This document shows positions 25,254 through 33,603 of a DNA stretch of 64,000 nt, one piece after another. How positions within the stretch are numbered: the first letter of the stretch is position 1; each line of letters begins with the position of its first letter. The translations under genes were made by a program, and so were the position numbers. The notes under the pieces were generated by a model, which was not told where the DNA came from, did not search any database, and saw nothing but the letters and a program-made list of their open reading frames with translations. The stretch is from Pseudoflavitalea rhizosphaerae. GTDB lineage: Bacteria; Bacteroidota; Bacteroidia; Chitinophagales; Chitinophagaceae. Location: positions 124,001 through 188,000 of the forward strand of contig NZ_RCSU01000001.1 in the NCBI RefSeq assembly GCF_003991355.1. Reading direction: 5' to 3'.

Positions 25254-26827
25254 TCCACCAGGGGAAAGTATATTCTGAAACTGGCCCCCTCTCCCGGTAT
25301 ACCATCGGCTTCTATGGCCCCATTATGGTTCTGCATGATCCTTTTGCAGATAGCCAGCCCGATCCCAGATCCCCTTATCGAAGCAGCAGGAATCAATCGC
25401 TGGAAGATCTCGAAGATCTTCTGAGAATATTCCGGATCGAAACCAACTCCATTGTCCTTCACCGTTAGTTCCAGGTAATCTTTGGAAACATCAGGCAATT
25501 GACTCAGTGCTGTTCCTTTTACTAACCGGTAATTTATATCGATCTCCACTTCCCTGTCAGGATGTTTGTACTTGATGGCATTGTCGATCAGGTTGTAAAA
25601 AAGTTGTTTTAACTGAAAGGAAACGCCGGCAATTTTCGGAAGATCATTCCTGCGAATCACAAGGCCGTTCATTTTCGGATCTTCCTTGTAACCTGTTTCG
25701 ATCTCATCGATGATCTGCTGCAGGTCTGCAACTGATTCCTGGTTGGTTTTGGCAGTTGCCCTGGAATAAGCCAGCAGGTCTTCGATCAATTTGTTCATCC
25801 TGCTGGCGGCCTTGATGGAACGGTCCAGGAATATCCTGGATTGATCATCGAGTGTATTTTCATTATTTTCCGCAATGTAACTATTGTACAAATGGATCTT
25901 CCGCAATGGCTCCCGCATATCGTGCGATGCCGCGTACACGAATTGCTCCAACTCGCGATTCTGGAATTCCAGTTGCTGAAGATATTCTTTCACACGGTCT
26001 TCAGTCAGTTTCCTTTCTGTAAGATCGCGGGTGACTTTTGAAAAACCGATGGTCTTGCCTGCTTCATCATGCAATGCAGTGAGCACGATACTTCCCCAGA
26101 ACGCACTTCCATCTTTTCTTTTACGCCATCCTTCATGGATTGCTTTTCCATTTGTTCTTGCATTCTCCAGCAGGCTCAATGGCAATCCCCCATTCCTGTC
26201 AGCTTCGAGATAAAATTCCTGGAAACTTTTTCCTATTATTTCATGGTCGCGATAACCTTTGATCTTTTCCGCTCCTTTATTCCAGTTACGGATGATGCCA
26301 TTGGCATCCAGCAGGATGATGGCATAGTCCTCCACTTCTTCGATCATCTTATGGTACATTTCCTCCATCTCGGTGAGCTCGGAAGCTTTTGCGCGGAGCA
26401 GTTGCAGTTCAGATTCCTTCAAATCGGATGTATCCAGGAAAACATTCACCGCTCCCATCAATTGTCCATTATCATCAAAGATCGGATTGACATTTACTGT
26501 AGCATGGAACTTAGTTCCATCAGGCCTTTCCACGATCGCCTGAACATTCCTGAACGACTGTCCGCTTTGGAGTGCAATGGCCATTGGTGTCTGGTGCGGG
26601 TGGACATACGCACCATCCACGAAAACTTTACAGCAGGCGCAATACCTTAATGTTTCATCGGCTATGCCTGGTGTATAACCCCAAAGATTCACAGCGGCTT
26701 CATTGAAAAAAGTGATCCGCCCTTCCACATTACAGGTATACACTGCAACGGGTAATGCATTCAGGATCGATTTGCCGGCGGATGAGATCGGAAGCAGGGA
26801 TGAGAAGGGAAGCTCCCAGTTTTGCAT
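25211..26827 (-). CDS. PAS-domain sensor histidine kinase
   Basis: The 538-aa protein has at least two PAS domains (about residues 22-130, INALPVAVYTCNVEGRITFF; and 160-270, EVEDYAIILLDANGIIRNWN), followed by HisKA with YAASHDMREPLRKIHLYNSY and HATPase with NLIDNAIKYK, VKDNGVGFDPEYSQKIFEIF and GSGIGLAICK. I see no membrane segment, so it senses a cytosolic or diffusible signal. The bacteriophytochrome-like RELEQFVYAASHDMREPL motif is common in Bacteroidota orphan kinases. The likely partner is the single-domain regulator on the other strand, which shares 43 bp of 3' sequence. Confidence 0.9.
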   Translation of the reverse strand: MQNWELPFSSLLPISSAGKSILNALPVAVYTCNVEGRITFFNEAAVNLWGYTPGIADETLRYCACCKVFVDGAYVHPHQTPMAIALQSGQSFRNVQAIVERPDGTKFHATVNVNPIFDDNGQLMGAVNVFLDTSDLKESELQLLRAKASELTEMEEMYHKMIEEVEDYAIILLDANGIIRNWNKGAEKIKGYRDHEIIGKSFQEFYLEADRNGGLPLSLLENARTNGKAIHEGWRKRKDGSAFWGSIVLTALHDEAGKTIGFSKVTRDLTERKLTEDRVKEYLQQLEFQNRELEQFVYAASHDMREPLRKIHLYNSYIAENNENTLDDQSRIFLDRSIKAASRMNKLIEDLLAYSRATAKTNQESVADLQQIIDEIETGYKEDPKMNGLVIRRNDLPKIAGVSFQLKQLFYNLIDNAIKYKHPDREVEIDINYRLVKGTALSQLPDVSKDYLELTVKDNGVGFDPEYSQKIFEIFQRLIPAASIRGSGIGLAICKRIMQNHNGAIEADGIPGEGASFRIYFPLVDQALHNRNSFRASS

Positions 26828-26900
26828 TCACGTCTATTTTGTTTAAAGTTAGGTAATTATTGTTGCCGAATTTGTAAACATCATTTTGTGTAAATCAAAA

Positions 26901-26926
26901 AGCAGCCCGGGCGGAGACTGCTTTAT
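26901..26926 (-). terminator. Hairpin after the 66-codon ORF at 26951
   Basis: AAAGCAG (26901-26907) pairs with CTGCTTT (26920-26926). On the minus strand the stem runs into a short T-rich stretch. It lies about 25 nt past the stop at 26951 and before the PAS kinase gene, which hints that the small minus-strand ORF is transcribed. Confidence 0.5.
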
Positions 26927-26950
26927 CAGGAATCGATCAGTTTGTAGAAT

Positions 26951-27151
26951 TCATTCCACAAGGGGGCTTCCGGTTGCGGAGATTGTATCGCCCAACCAGA
27001 TCCATTCACCGGAAGTCTGACCAGTCACTTTGATCTCATATTGTTTGATTGTTCTGCGCTGTAATTTCTCTCCATAATGAATTTCCACTTTTGCCTCATC
27101 GGCAATTCCTGGCAGTTTGGGCAAATTAGTATACACACCCTTCTTGTACAA
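26951..27151 (-). CDS. Hypothetical 66-aa protein or gene remnant
   Basis: The minus-strand frame reads MYKKGVYTNLPKLPGIADEA, then KVEIHYGEKLQRRTIKQYEI, and ends DTISATGSPLVE. The composition looks coding (balanced acidic/basic residues, frame kept over 66 codons) and a terminator-like hairpin follows at 26901. No family is recognised. It lies next to a decayed T9SS protein fragment on the plus strand, so it may itself be a remnant of a rearranged locus. Confidence 0.35.
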   Translation of the reverse strand: MYKKGVYTNLPKLPGIADEAKVEIHYGEKLQRRTIKQYEIKVTGQTSGEWIWLGDTISATGSPLVE

Positions 27152-27166
27152 TTCAAGTTCTCACAT

Positions 27167-27433
27167 GACCTTTACCCATATTGAATAATCCGCTTCAGGA
27201 AATTGAAAGCTGAGAACTCATCTGTTCACCTGATCATCCACTCCGGAATCAAAGAAGACGCCTGGATAAGGATCACCGATATTTCAGGACGCATCATCGC
27301 CGCAGAAAAAGTAAAACTGGAAAAGGGAACAAATAGGGTGAGGATACCTGCATCCATCATAAATGGTAATGTGTACATCGCTACGATGAACATGAATGGT
27401 CAGACACAAACGGTAAAATTCCTGAAGAAATAG
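27167..27433 (+). pseudogene. Frameshifted T9SS C-terminal sorting-domain remnant
   Basis: The last frame, from about 27203, reads LKAENSSVHLIIHSG, WIRITDISGRIIAAEKV, GTNRVRIPAS and ends QTVKFLKK, the classic T9SS type A sorting domain (ending in a KFLKK-like tail). The N-terminal signature of that domain is scattered over other frames: DLYP in one frame (27167-27178), NNPLQE in another (27184-27201). A whole domain would read YPNPLQE...LKAEN, so two frameshifts have broken the gene. No upstream exported protein remains. The organism therefore once carried another T9SS-secreted protein here. Confidence 0.7.
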
Positions 27434-27461
27434 AATAAAATCGCTTCAAATCGGCACTGAA

Positions 27462-27491
27462 AAGGCCTTCCCAATTCTTTGGGAGGGCCTT
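27462..27491 (+). terminator. Hairpin after the T9SS remnant
   Basis: AAGGCCTTCCC (27462-27472) pairs with GGGAGGGCCTT (27481-27491) with one G-U pair and an 8-nt loop. There is no long T-run on the plus side; on the minus side TTTTC follows. It is a moderately supported transcript end. Confidence 0.5.
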
Positions 27492-27524
27492 GCCATTTGT
27501 ACAGTATTATCTTTTTTATTTTTC

Positions 27525-27532
27525 TATTTTTG
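27525..27532 (+). promoter_or_regulatory. -7 box for the HopJ-like gene
   Basis: TATTTTTG is an exact TAnnTTTG match, about 40 nt before the ATG at 27573. A TTG lies 25 nt upstream (27497-27499), slightly far for a -33 element. Confidence 0.5.
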
Positions 27533-27572
27533 TTCCTCACATAATCAATTCATTTCAATTCAAGGTATTCAG

Positions 27573-27914
27573 ATGCAAGAACAACTGACAGATTTGATCC
27601 AAAGCCTCAATGCCAATGCAATTCCTTTCAAAGAAGTGATCGGCTTCATTGAAGCCCGCTACAAACACCAGCCTGCTGCCTTCAAAAACGGCGAAGCTTA
27701 TAATGAAGCAACGCAGAACCAGGGCAGTGCAAAAGTTTTCTCCTTTGCTCAACTGAACAACCTGAGCAAAGAAGACACCTTGTTATTATTTGCGGAACAT
27801 TATCAGTCTGTGCTGAATACGCCCGATGGAACGGACCACCAGAACATCAGGCAGTTCATGAAACATGGATGGGAAGGGATCGCTTTTGAAGGGCCGGCCC
27901 TTTCAGCTAAATAA
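27573..27914 (+). CDS. HopJ-type III effector-like protein
   Basis: The 113-aa product matches the HopJ family: MQEQLTDLIQSLNANAIPFK, VIGFIEARYKHQPAAFKNGE, NQGSAKVFSFAQLNNLSKED, LLLFAEHYQSVLNTPDGTDH, and a final MKHGWEGIAFEGPAL. Although named after a Pseudomonas type III effector, the family is widespread in free-living bacteria without a type III system, and its function is unknown. There is no signal peptide. It precedes the sigma factor by 40 nt on the same strand but is not known to join that system. Confidence 0.85.
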   Translation: MQEQLTDLIQSLNANAIPFKEVIGFIEARYKHQPAAFKNGEAYNEATQNQGSAKVFSFAQLNNLSKEDTLLLFAEHYQSVLNTPDGTDHQNIRQFMKHGWEGIAFEGPALSAK

Positions 27915-27954
27915 TGCATCTTCAAATTCTTGTTCAGTGAAATCACTTAGCTGA

Positions 27955-28587
27955 TTGACAACCCATTTACCAGAAAACGAGAGAGCATTACTGATGCTGG
28001 TTGCCGAAGGTGATGAAACCGCCTTCAGCCAGATATTCCATGACTATTATCCCCGCCTCCTCCATTTCCTCAAACGCTTCGATCAAAACCCTGACCAGGT
28101 GGATGAAGCTGTTCAGGAAACTTTTATCAAAGTATGGCTCTCGCGCGACCAGCTCCCGCAGATCGAAAATTTCCGCGCCTGGATCTTTACCATCGCATCG
28201 AGAGAAGCCATTGCACTGATCCGGAAAAACCTGCTGAAAGAAAGAACAAGCCAGACATTTTCCATGAACCAGTCCGGCCTCGACCTGGAAACCCCGGCTG
28301 AGCTTACACATGCAGGGGAAGTAAAACGCCTTGTGGCTGAGGCCATAGCAGAAATGCCGCCCGCCAGGCGCCGTATTTTCCTGATGAGCCGCGAAGAAGG
28401 ATTAAAGCCCGCAGAGATCGCATCCCGCCTGAATCTTTCGGTCAGCACGGTTAAAAACTCATTGGTTACGGCTTTGCAGGATATCCGTCAGTTCCTGCAG
28501 GAACAAGGCCATATTTTTCTTCCACTATTTTTTATTGATTTTTTCTTCAATGCAATAGTACGTTCCGGCACACCACTCTTCTATTAA
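27955..28587 (+). CDS. ECF RNA polymerase sigma factor
   Basis: The 210-aa protein is an ECF sigma factor with region 2 FHDYYPRLLHFLKRFD and QVDEAVQETFIKVWLSRDQL, and region 4 PPARRRIFLMSREEGLKPAE followed by IASRLNLSVSTVKNSLVTAL. The start is the TTG at 27955: a stop codon precedes it in frame, and the first ATG (27994) would cut into region 2. It carries a hydrophobic C-terminal tail (residues about 185-210, HIFLPLFFIDFFFNAI). It should direct transcription of the FecR/SusCD cluster behind it, held by FecR until the SusC signal arrives. It is the first gene of the operon to 36354. Confidence 0.9.
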   Translation: MTTHLPENERALLMLVAEGDETAFSQIFHDYYPRLLHFLKRFDQNPDQVDEAVQETFIKVWLSRDQLPQIENFRAWIFTIASREAIALIRKNLLKERTSQTFSMNQSGLDLETPAELTHAGEVKRLVAEAIAEMPPARRRIFLMSREEGLKPAEIASRLNLSVSTVKNSLVTALQDIRQFLQEQGHIFLPLFFIDFFFNAIVRSGTPLFY

Positions 28588-28603
28588 TATACAAAGCGAT
28601 CAA

Positions 28604-29803
28604 ATGGCCATGAAAGCAACCGCCAAAGATCTTATAGCCAAATATTGCAACGGCACCCTCACAGATGAGGAAAAGCTGCAGCTACTTCGAATAACCGATA
28701 ACGTTAGTGATGAAGCAATGCAGGAACTTTTCCGTGAAATGACTGAAGAGCCTGTAAGCCCTGTTGACAGCAACCGCCTCAGGCTTTCCCTGGAAAAAGT
28801 ACTGGCAGTTGATAAGGACCTGGCCCTGCCGGAATCCCGGTCAGACCTTGCACGTACCCGCAGGATATGGGGATTGGGAACAGCCTGGGTCCGTTATGCC
28901 GCAGCCATTGTTTTGATAGCAGGTGCAGCCATATACCTTTGGTCAGGGAAAGACAGATCACCAGCGAAGGAAACAGTGATTGCACAACCGGTGAAAGATA
29001 TCGCGCCCGGTGGACAGAAAGCCGTACTCACATTGGCTGATGGAACTGCCATTACATTAGACAGTAGCAACAATGGTCAACTGGCCATTCAACAGGGCAG
29101 CCAGATTCAGAACAGTAACGGACAGGTGATCTATGCTCCGTCAAATAATAAACAAGCCGCCCCGGCATTCAATACATTGCGTACACCCAGAGGCGGAACT
29201 TACCGGCTCACACTGTCTGACGGCACTACAGTATGGTTGAATGCCGCAAGCTCTATCAGTTATCCTGTAACGTTCTCGGGCAGGGAAAGATTAGTGGAAA
29301 TGTCAGGAGAAGTTTATTTCGATATTGCCCCGCATGCAAAGATGCCATTCAAGGTAAAGATCAACGATAAGAACATTGTGGAAGTGCTGGGCACACAGTT
29401 TAACGTGAAAGCTTATGCGGAGGATGAGGTTGTTAATACTACCCTCATGCAGGGTGCCGTTCGCGTTACCGGCAACGGACAACAGGTAACATTGAAGCCC
29501 GGACAACAAGCGCAGGCTTTCGCTCAGCAATTGTCTGTAAAAAAACTGGATCAGAAAGGCCTTGCACAGGCCATCGCCTGGAAAGAAGGACGATTCAATT
29601 TCCAGGATGTAAATCTGCAGGAGATCATGCGACAGCTGGCACGCTGGTACGACCTGGAAGTAGTGTATGAGAATGGAGTGCCCAACCTGGATTTCATTGG
29701 TGAAATAGAAAGATCACTGCCCCTTTCCGAAGTACTGAAAGGCTTGAAAATGTCCGGCGTTAATTTCCGGCTGGATGGAAAACGCCTGATAATATTTCCT
29801 TAA
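28604..29803 (+). CDS. FecR-type anti-sigma factor
   Basis: The 399-aa protein has a short cytoplasmic N-terminal part (MKATAKDLIAKYCNGTLTDE) that binds the sigma factor, one membrane helix (VRYAAAIVLIAGAAIYLWSG, about residues 94-113), then a periplasmic FecR domain (TPRGGTYRLTLSDGTTVWLN, EVYFDIAPH, VLGTQFNVKAY) and a C-terminal DUF4974 (NLQEIMRQLARWYDLEVVYE, SGVNFRLDGKRLIIFP). It passes the state of the outer-membrane receptor to the sigma factor. It starts 16 nt after the sigma stop, in the sigma-FecR-SusC-SusD operon. Confidence 0.93.
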   Translation: MAMKATAKDLIAKYCNGTLTDEEKLQLLRITDNVSDEAMQELFREMTEEPVSPVDSNRLRLSLEKVLAVDKDLALPESRSDLARTRRIWGLGTAWVRYAAAIVLIAGAAIYLWSGKDRSPAKETVIAQPVKDIAPGGQKAVLTLADGTAITLDSSNNGQLAIQQGSQIQNSNGQVIYAPSNNKQAAPAFNTLRTPRGGTYRLTLSDGTTVWLNAASSISYPVTFSGRERLVEMSGEVYFDIAPHAKMPFKVKINDKNIVEVLGTQFNVKAYAEDEVVNTTLMQGAVRVTGNGQQVTLKPGQQAQAFAQQLSVKKLDQKGLAQAIAWKEGRFNFQDVNLQEIMRQLARWYDLEVVYENGVPNLDFIGEIERSLPLSEVLKGLKMSGVNFRLDGKRLIIFP

Positions 29804-29922
29804 AGAACCTCTTCCTCTATAGGATCAACGATGCACCAGGACCGGTCATTGCTGTATCACGGTTGGCGCCGGCCGTGATCGGAATAGCTATTGCTCATTT
29901 TTTCAACCAAAACTGTCTTTTA

Positions 29923-32900
29923 ATGATTGCTCAATCAAAACCTGTAGCATTGCAATGGAAAGCCGTATGGCTTGCTGCACTGCTACTGGTAACCAACCTG
30001 GGTCTGAATGCCCAGACTTCCGGGCCGCAGATCACTTATACGGGTAAAGATGTACCACTTGTAACCGTTTTCCAGGTTATCAGGGAACAAACAGGATACA
30101 GTGTATTTGCAGGCAAGGACCTGCTGAAGCATACCCAGCCCGTTACCTGTGCAGTACGCGATATCTCGCTGACAGCATTTCTCAACCTCATACTGCGAAA
30201 CCAGCAACTCTCTTATGAGATCAGCAACAAAACGATCTTTCTAAAAGTCCGTCCTGCTACGCCTTCAAGCGAAAAATCAGGAGACACGGGCTCGCTCGAT
30301 GGCACTGTGAAAAATGAAGCAGGGATTCCCGTAAACAGGGCTACAATCATACTCGAACCACTACAAAAAGGTTCGGTAACGAATGAGCAGGGTGAATACA
30401 GGTTCACGGGCCTGCCTGAAGGATTCTATACAGTAAAGATTTCCTGCATTGGTTACCGGGCAGAAGAGAAAAAAATATTCATCAGCAAAGGCTCCACCTT
30501 ACATACAGATTTTGTATTGAGCGAAGCATCCAGCCAGCTACAGGAAATTGTTGTGAATAGCGGCTATCAGACATTTTCAGTAAAACGAAGCGCAGGGGCC
30601 TATGCCAAACCCGATATGCAAACGCTGCGCAACAGAACTACTTCCATGAATATCCTGCAACGGCTGGATGGCCTGGTCCCCGGACTCACGGTAAATAATG
30701 CTCCTTCTGCTTCAGCCACGCCGGTGCTGATCCGCGGCCTTACTTCCATCAACAGCAATAAGTCGCCGCTGGTAGTGGTAGATGGTGTGCCGCTGGACAA
30801 TATCAATTCCCTCAATCCGCAGGACGTTGAAGATATTACTGTTTTGAAAGATGCCTCTGCAGCATCGATCTGGGGTGCAAGAGCCGCCAACGGTGTGATT
30901 GTGATCACAACACGCAAAGGTGGCAGGAACGAAAAGCTGGCCATCGAATACGACGGGTTCGTGAATTTCCAGGGACGGCCCGACCTGGATTACTATCCTG
31001 TTCTCAGCAGCCGGCAGTTCATGCAGGCCGCTACAGAGATCTTCAGGCCCGATCTCTATCCCTGGTCTAACGTCAGCGCATATACGGGATTAGGGTCTAC
31101 AGGCGTGCCGCCACATAACGTTATCCTCTACAACCGCCACAGGGGGCTAATTTCAGAAGCACAGGCAGCCGCCAGTCTCGACAGTCTGGCATCCATCAAT
31201 AACCTCAGCCAGATCCGCGAGATCTGGTACCGTCCTGCCCTGCTCACCAATCAAACCCTCTCTGTACGAGCAGGCGGAAAGTCTTACGGCATCTATGGCT
31301 CACTCGCCTACACCGGCACACAAAGCAACAGACCCGGTGAAACGAACAACGCATACAAGATCAATATCAGGCAGGACTATAACGTGAACAAACACCTGGA
31401 CCTGTACCTCATCACAGACCTTACCAAAATAAATACCAGCGCACACAGGAATATCGAAGTGGATAATCGCGCCCTGCCTTACCAGTTGTTCAGGGATGCA
31501 GCAGGCAACCCGCTTTCCATTCCCTATGTAAAGCAGCTTTCGGATTCAACAAGAAAAGCCTTCGAAGAAAAAAGCGGTATCAATCTTGATTACAATCCAC
31601 TCAGGGAATACGATTACGGCTATACCAAAAGCGATCAGATGATTGCAAGGGTCACCGGTGGACTAACGCTGAGATTGATAGAAGGGTTATCTTTCTCCGG
31701 CGTATATGGACTTTTCCGGACATCAGAAAGAACGCGTTCCTTCGACGATAGCCGCAGCTATCTCGTCCGCAATGAAGCCGTACAGTTTACAGTGCCTTCA
31801 GCCACACCCGGGCAAAAGCCCGTATACTATCTTCCCGTGGAAGGAGGAAGGTATGCGCTCAGTAATGCTACACAAAACAACTGGACAGTTCGAAATCAAC
31901 TGGCCTATGAACGGTCATGGAACAACAAACAGCACCAGCTTTCGCTGCTCGCAGGTCAGGAAGCCCAGGAGCAGCTCATAGAAAACAGCCAGTCCCTGAC
32001 AAGAGGATATAACGAACTGTTGCAAACCTACCCTGCTATCGATTATGCAACACTGTCTACTACCGGTGTGGCCAAACCGGTAATGCCCAACAATGGCACC
32101 AGGAGTTTACTCTCCGCAGCACAGCCTTTCGGCGAAACAGAAACAAGGATCCGTTTTCTTTCTTATTTCGGCAACCTGGGTTATACATACAACCGGCGCT
32201 ACACAGTCACCGGCAGTATTCGTATCGATCAATCCAACCTGTTCGGCAAAGACCGCTCTTCACAGAACAAACCGGTTTGGAGCGTTGGCGTCCGCTGGGA
32301 GCTGGGTGAAGAACCATTTATGGAACAAGGAATTTTCAACCAGCTTTCTGTAAGAACTTCGTATGGCCTTACAGGTAATTCCCCTATTCCCGGAACCGCT
32401 GCCTCCTATGATATCCTGGCCGCTCAGTCCGGCAATGCCCTGCCCGGTAATACCGGGCTTACCATCAGTACGCCCGCCAATTCAGCGCTCACCTGGGAAA
32501 GCTCACGCACACTGAATATTGGTATCGGCTTCGGTACTCTCGCTGGTAACAGGCTTAGCGGCTCCGTTGATTTTTACAGCAAACAAACAGACAACCTGAT
32601 TGGCCGCATGGAAGTGAATCCCCTCTCTGGTTATAGTACCGTAACAGGCAACTTCGGAAATATGCGCAATACCGGTATCGAGATTGCCCTGCGATCAGTG
32701 AATATGGAATCAGGTAAGTTCCGCTGGATCAGTCAACTGGTACTTGCCTACAATCAAAATAAGATCACCAGGCTCAACCAGCCTGCCGCCATCGCCACAG
32801 GGACGCAGAAAGCAAGCAGCATCTATCTTGCAGGCCAACCGGCCTTTGCCATTTTTGCTTATGATTTTGCAGGACTCAACAACGAGGGTGACCCGCAGAT

Positions 32901-33570
32901 CAGGCTGGCATCAGGCAAACTCACCACAGAAAGGAATGCAGCCCTGCCGGAAGATATAATGTATATAGGCACCTACCAACCTGTATGGAACGGCGGGTTG
33001 ACCAATATCCTTACATTCGGTGATCTTGAACTAGCCGCCAACATCGTCTACAATTTCGGCAACGTAATGCGACGCGATGTGAATGACTTTTACGCCGGCA
33101 ACGGATTGATACCACTCACCGCCAACAATGCCATGCAAAGCGGTGATCTCCGCTTCCGCAGCGGCAATGTGCATGCTGAATTTGCCAACAGATGGATGCA
33201 GCCGGGTGATGAACTGAAAACGAATGTGCCCTCCTGGATCCCCGTGAACAGTGTGAACACCAGCAGGCGGGACACGCGATATTATACGCAAGGGGACATC
33301 AACGTAGTAAGCGCCGCTTTCATCAAGCTGCGCGACATATCCCTTTCCTACAACCTTCCCCGCACGCTGATATCCCGCGCCAGATTGAACGGCGTAAGGT
33401 TTCGCCTTCAATTCTCGAACCTGATGTTATGGAAAGCCAATCAATATGGGATCGATCCTGAATTCCAGGACGCAGCAGGTGGCAGCATTGCCGGAGAAAG
33501 GGCCGGAGGTATCCGTTACATGCGCAGCAATCAGGGTACTGTAACCGCCGGCGTGAACATCCGTTTTTGA
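29923..33570 (+). CDS. SusC/RagA family TonB-linked outer-membrane protein
   Basis: The 1215-aa protein starts at ATG 29923 with a signal peptide (WKAVWLAALLLVTNLGLNAQ). An STN domain follows (YTGKDVPLVTVFQVIREQTG, KDLLKHTQPVTCAVRDISLT), which links the receptor to FecR signalling. Then come a carboxypeptidase-regulatory domain (GSLDGTVKNEAGIPVNRATI), a TonB-box-like LQEIVVNSGYQTF, the plug (GLVPGLTVNNAPSASATPVL, DVEDITVLKDASAASIWGAR) and a 22-strand barrel. It should import an oligosaccharide or similar ligand with the SusD partner, powered by TonB. The STN domain and the upstream sigma/FecR genes imply substrate-induced expression. Confidence 0.95.
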   Translation: MIAQSKPVALQWKAVWLAALLLVTNLGLNAQTSGPQITYTGKDVPLVTVFQVIREQTGYSVFAGKDLLKHTQPVTCAVRDISLTAFLNLILRNQQLSYEISNKTIFLKVRPATPSSEKSGDTGSLDGTVKNEAGIPVNRATIILEPLQKGSVTNEQGEYRFTGLPEGFYTVKISCIGYRAEEKKIFISKGSTLHTDFVLSEASSQLQEIVVNSGYQTFSVKRSAGAYAKPDMQTLRNRTTSMNILQRLDGLVPGLTVNNAPSASATPVLIRGLTSINSNKSPLVVVDGVPLDNINSLNPQDVEDITVLKDASAASIWGARAANGVIVITTRKGGRNEKLAIEYDGFVNFQGRPDLDYYPVLSSRQFMQAATEIFRPDLYPWSNVSAYTGLGSTGVPPHNVILYNRHRGLISEAQAAASLDSLASINNLSQIREIWYRPALLTNQTLSVRAGGKSYGIYGSLAYTGTQSNRPGETNNAYKINIRQDYNVNKHLDLYLITDLTKINTSAHRNIEVDNRALPYQLFRDAAGNPLSIPYVKQLSDSTRKAFEEKSGINLDYNPLREYDYGYTKSDQMIARVTGGLTLRLIEGLSFSGVYGLFRTSERTRSFDDSRSYLVRNEAVQFTVPSATPGQKPVYYLPVEGGRYALSNATQNNWTVRNQLAYERSWNNKQHQLSLLAGQEAQEQLIENSQSLTRGYNELLQTYPAIDYATLSTTGVAKPVMPNNGTRSLLSAAQPFGETETRIRFLSYFGNLGYTYNRRYTVTGSIRIDQSNLFGKDRSSQNKPVWSVGVRWELGEEPFMEQGIFNQLSVRTSYGLTGNSPIPGTAASYDILAAQSGNALPGNTGLTISTPANSALTWESSRTLNIGIGFGTLAGNRLSGSVDFYSKQTDNLIGRMEVNPLSGYSTVTGNFGNMRNTGIEIALRSVNMESGKFRWISQLVLAYNQNKITRLNQPAAIATGTQKASSIYLAGQPAFAIFAYDFAGLNNEGDPQIRLASGKLTTERNAALPEDIMYIGTYQPVWNGGLTNILTFGDLELAANIVYNFGNVMRRDVNDFYAGNGLIPLTANNAMQSGDLRFRSGNVHAEFANRWMQPGDELKTNVPSWIPVNSVNTSRRDTRYYTQGDINVVSAAFIKLRDISLSYNLPRTLISRARLNGVRFRLQFSNLMLWKANQYGIDPEFQDAAGGSIAGERAGGIRYMRSNQGTVTAGVNIRF

Positions 33571-33603
33571 TAAACCGATTTCTGTAAAAACGAAATAAAG
33601 GAC

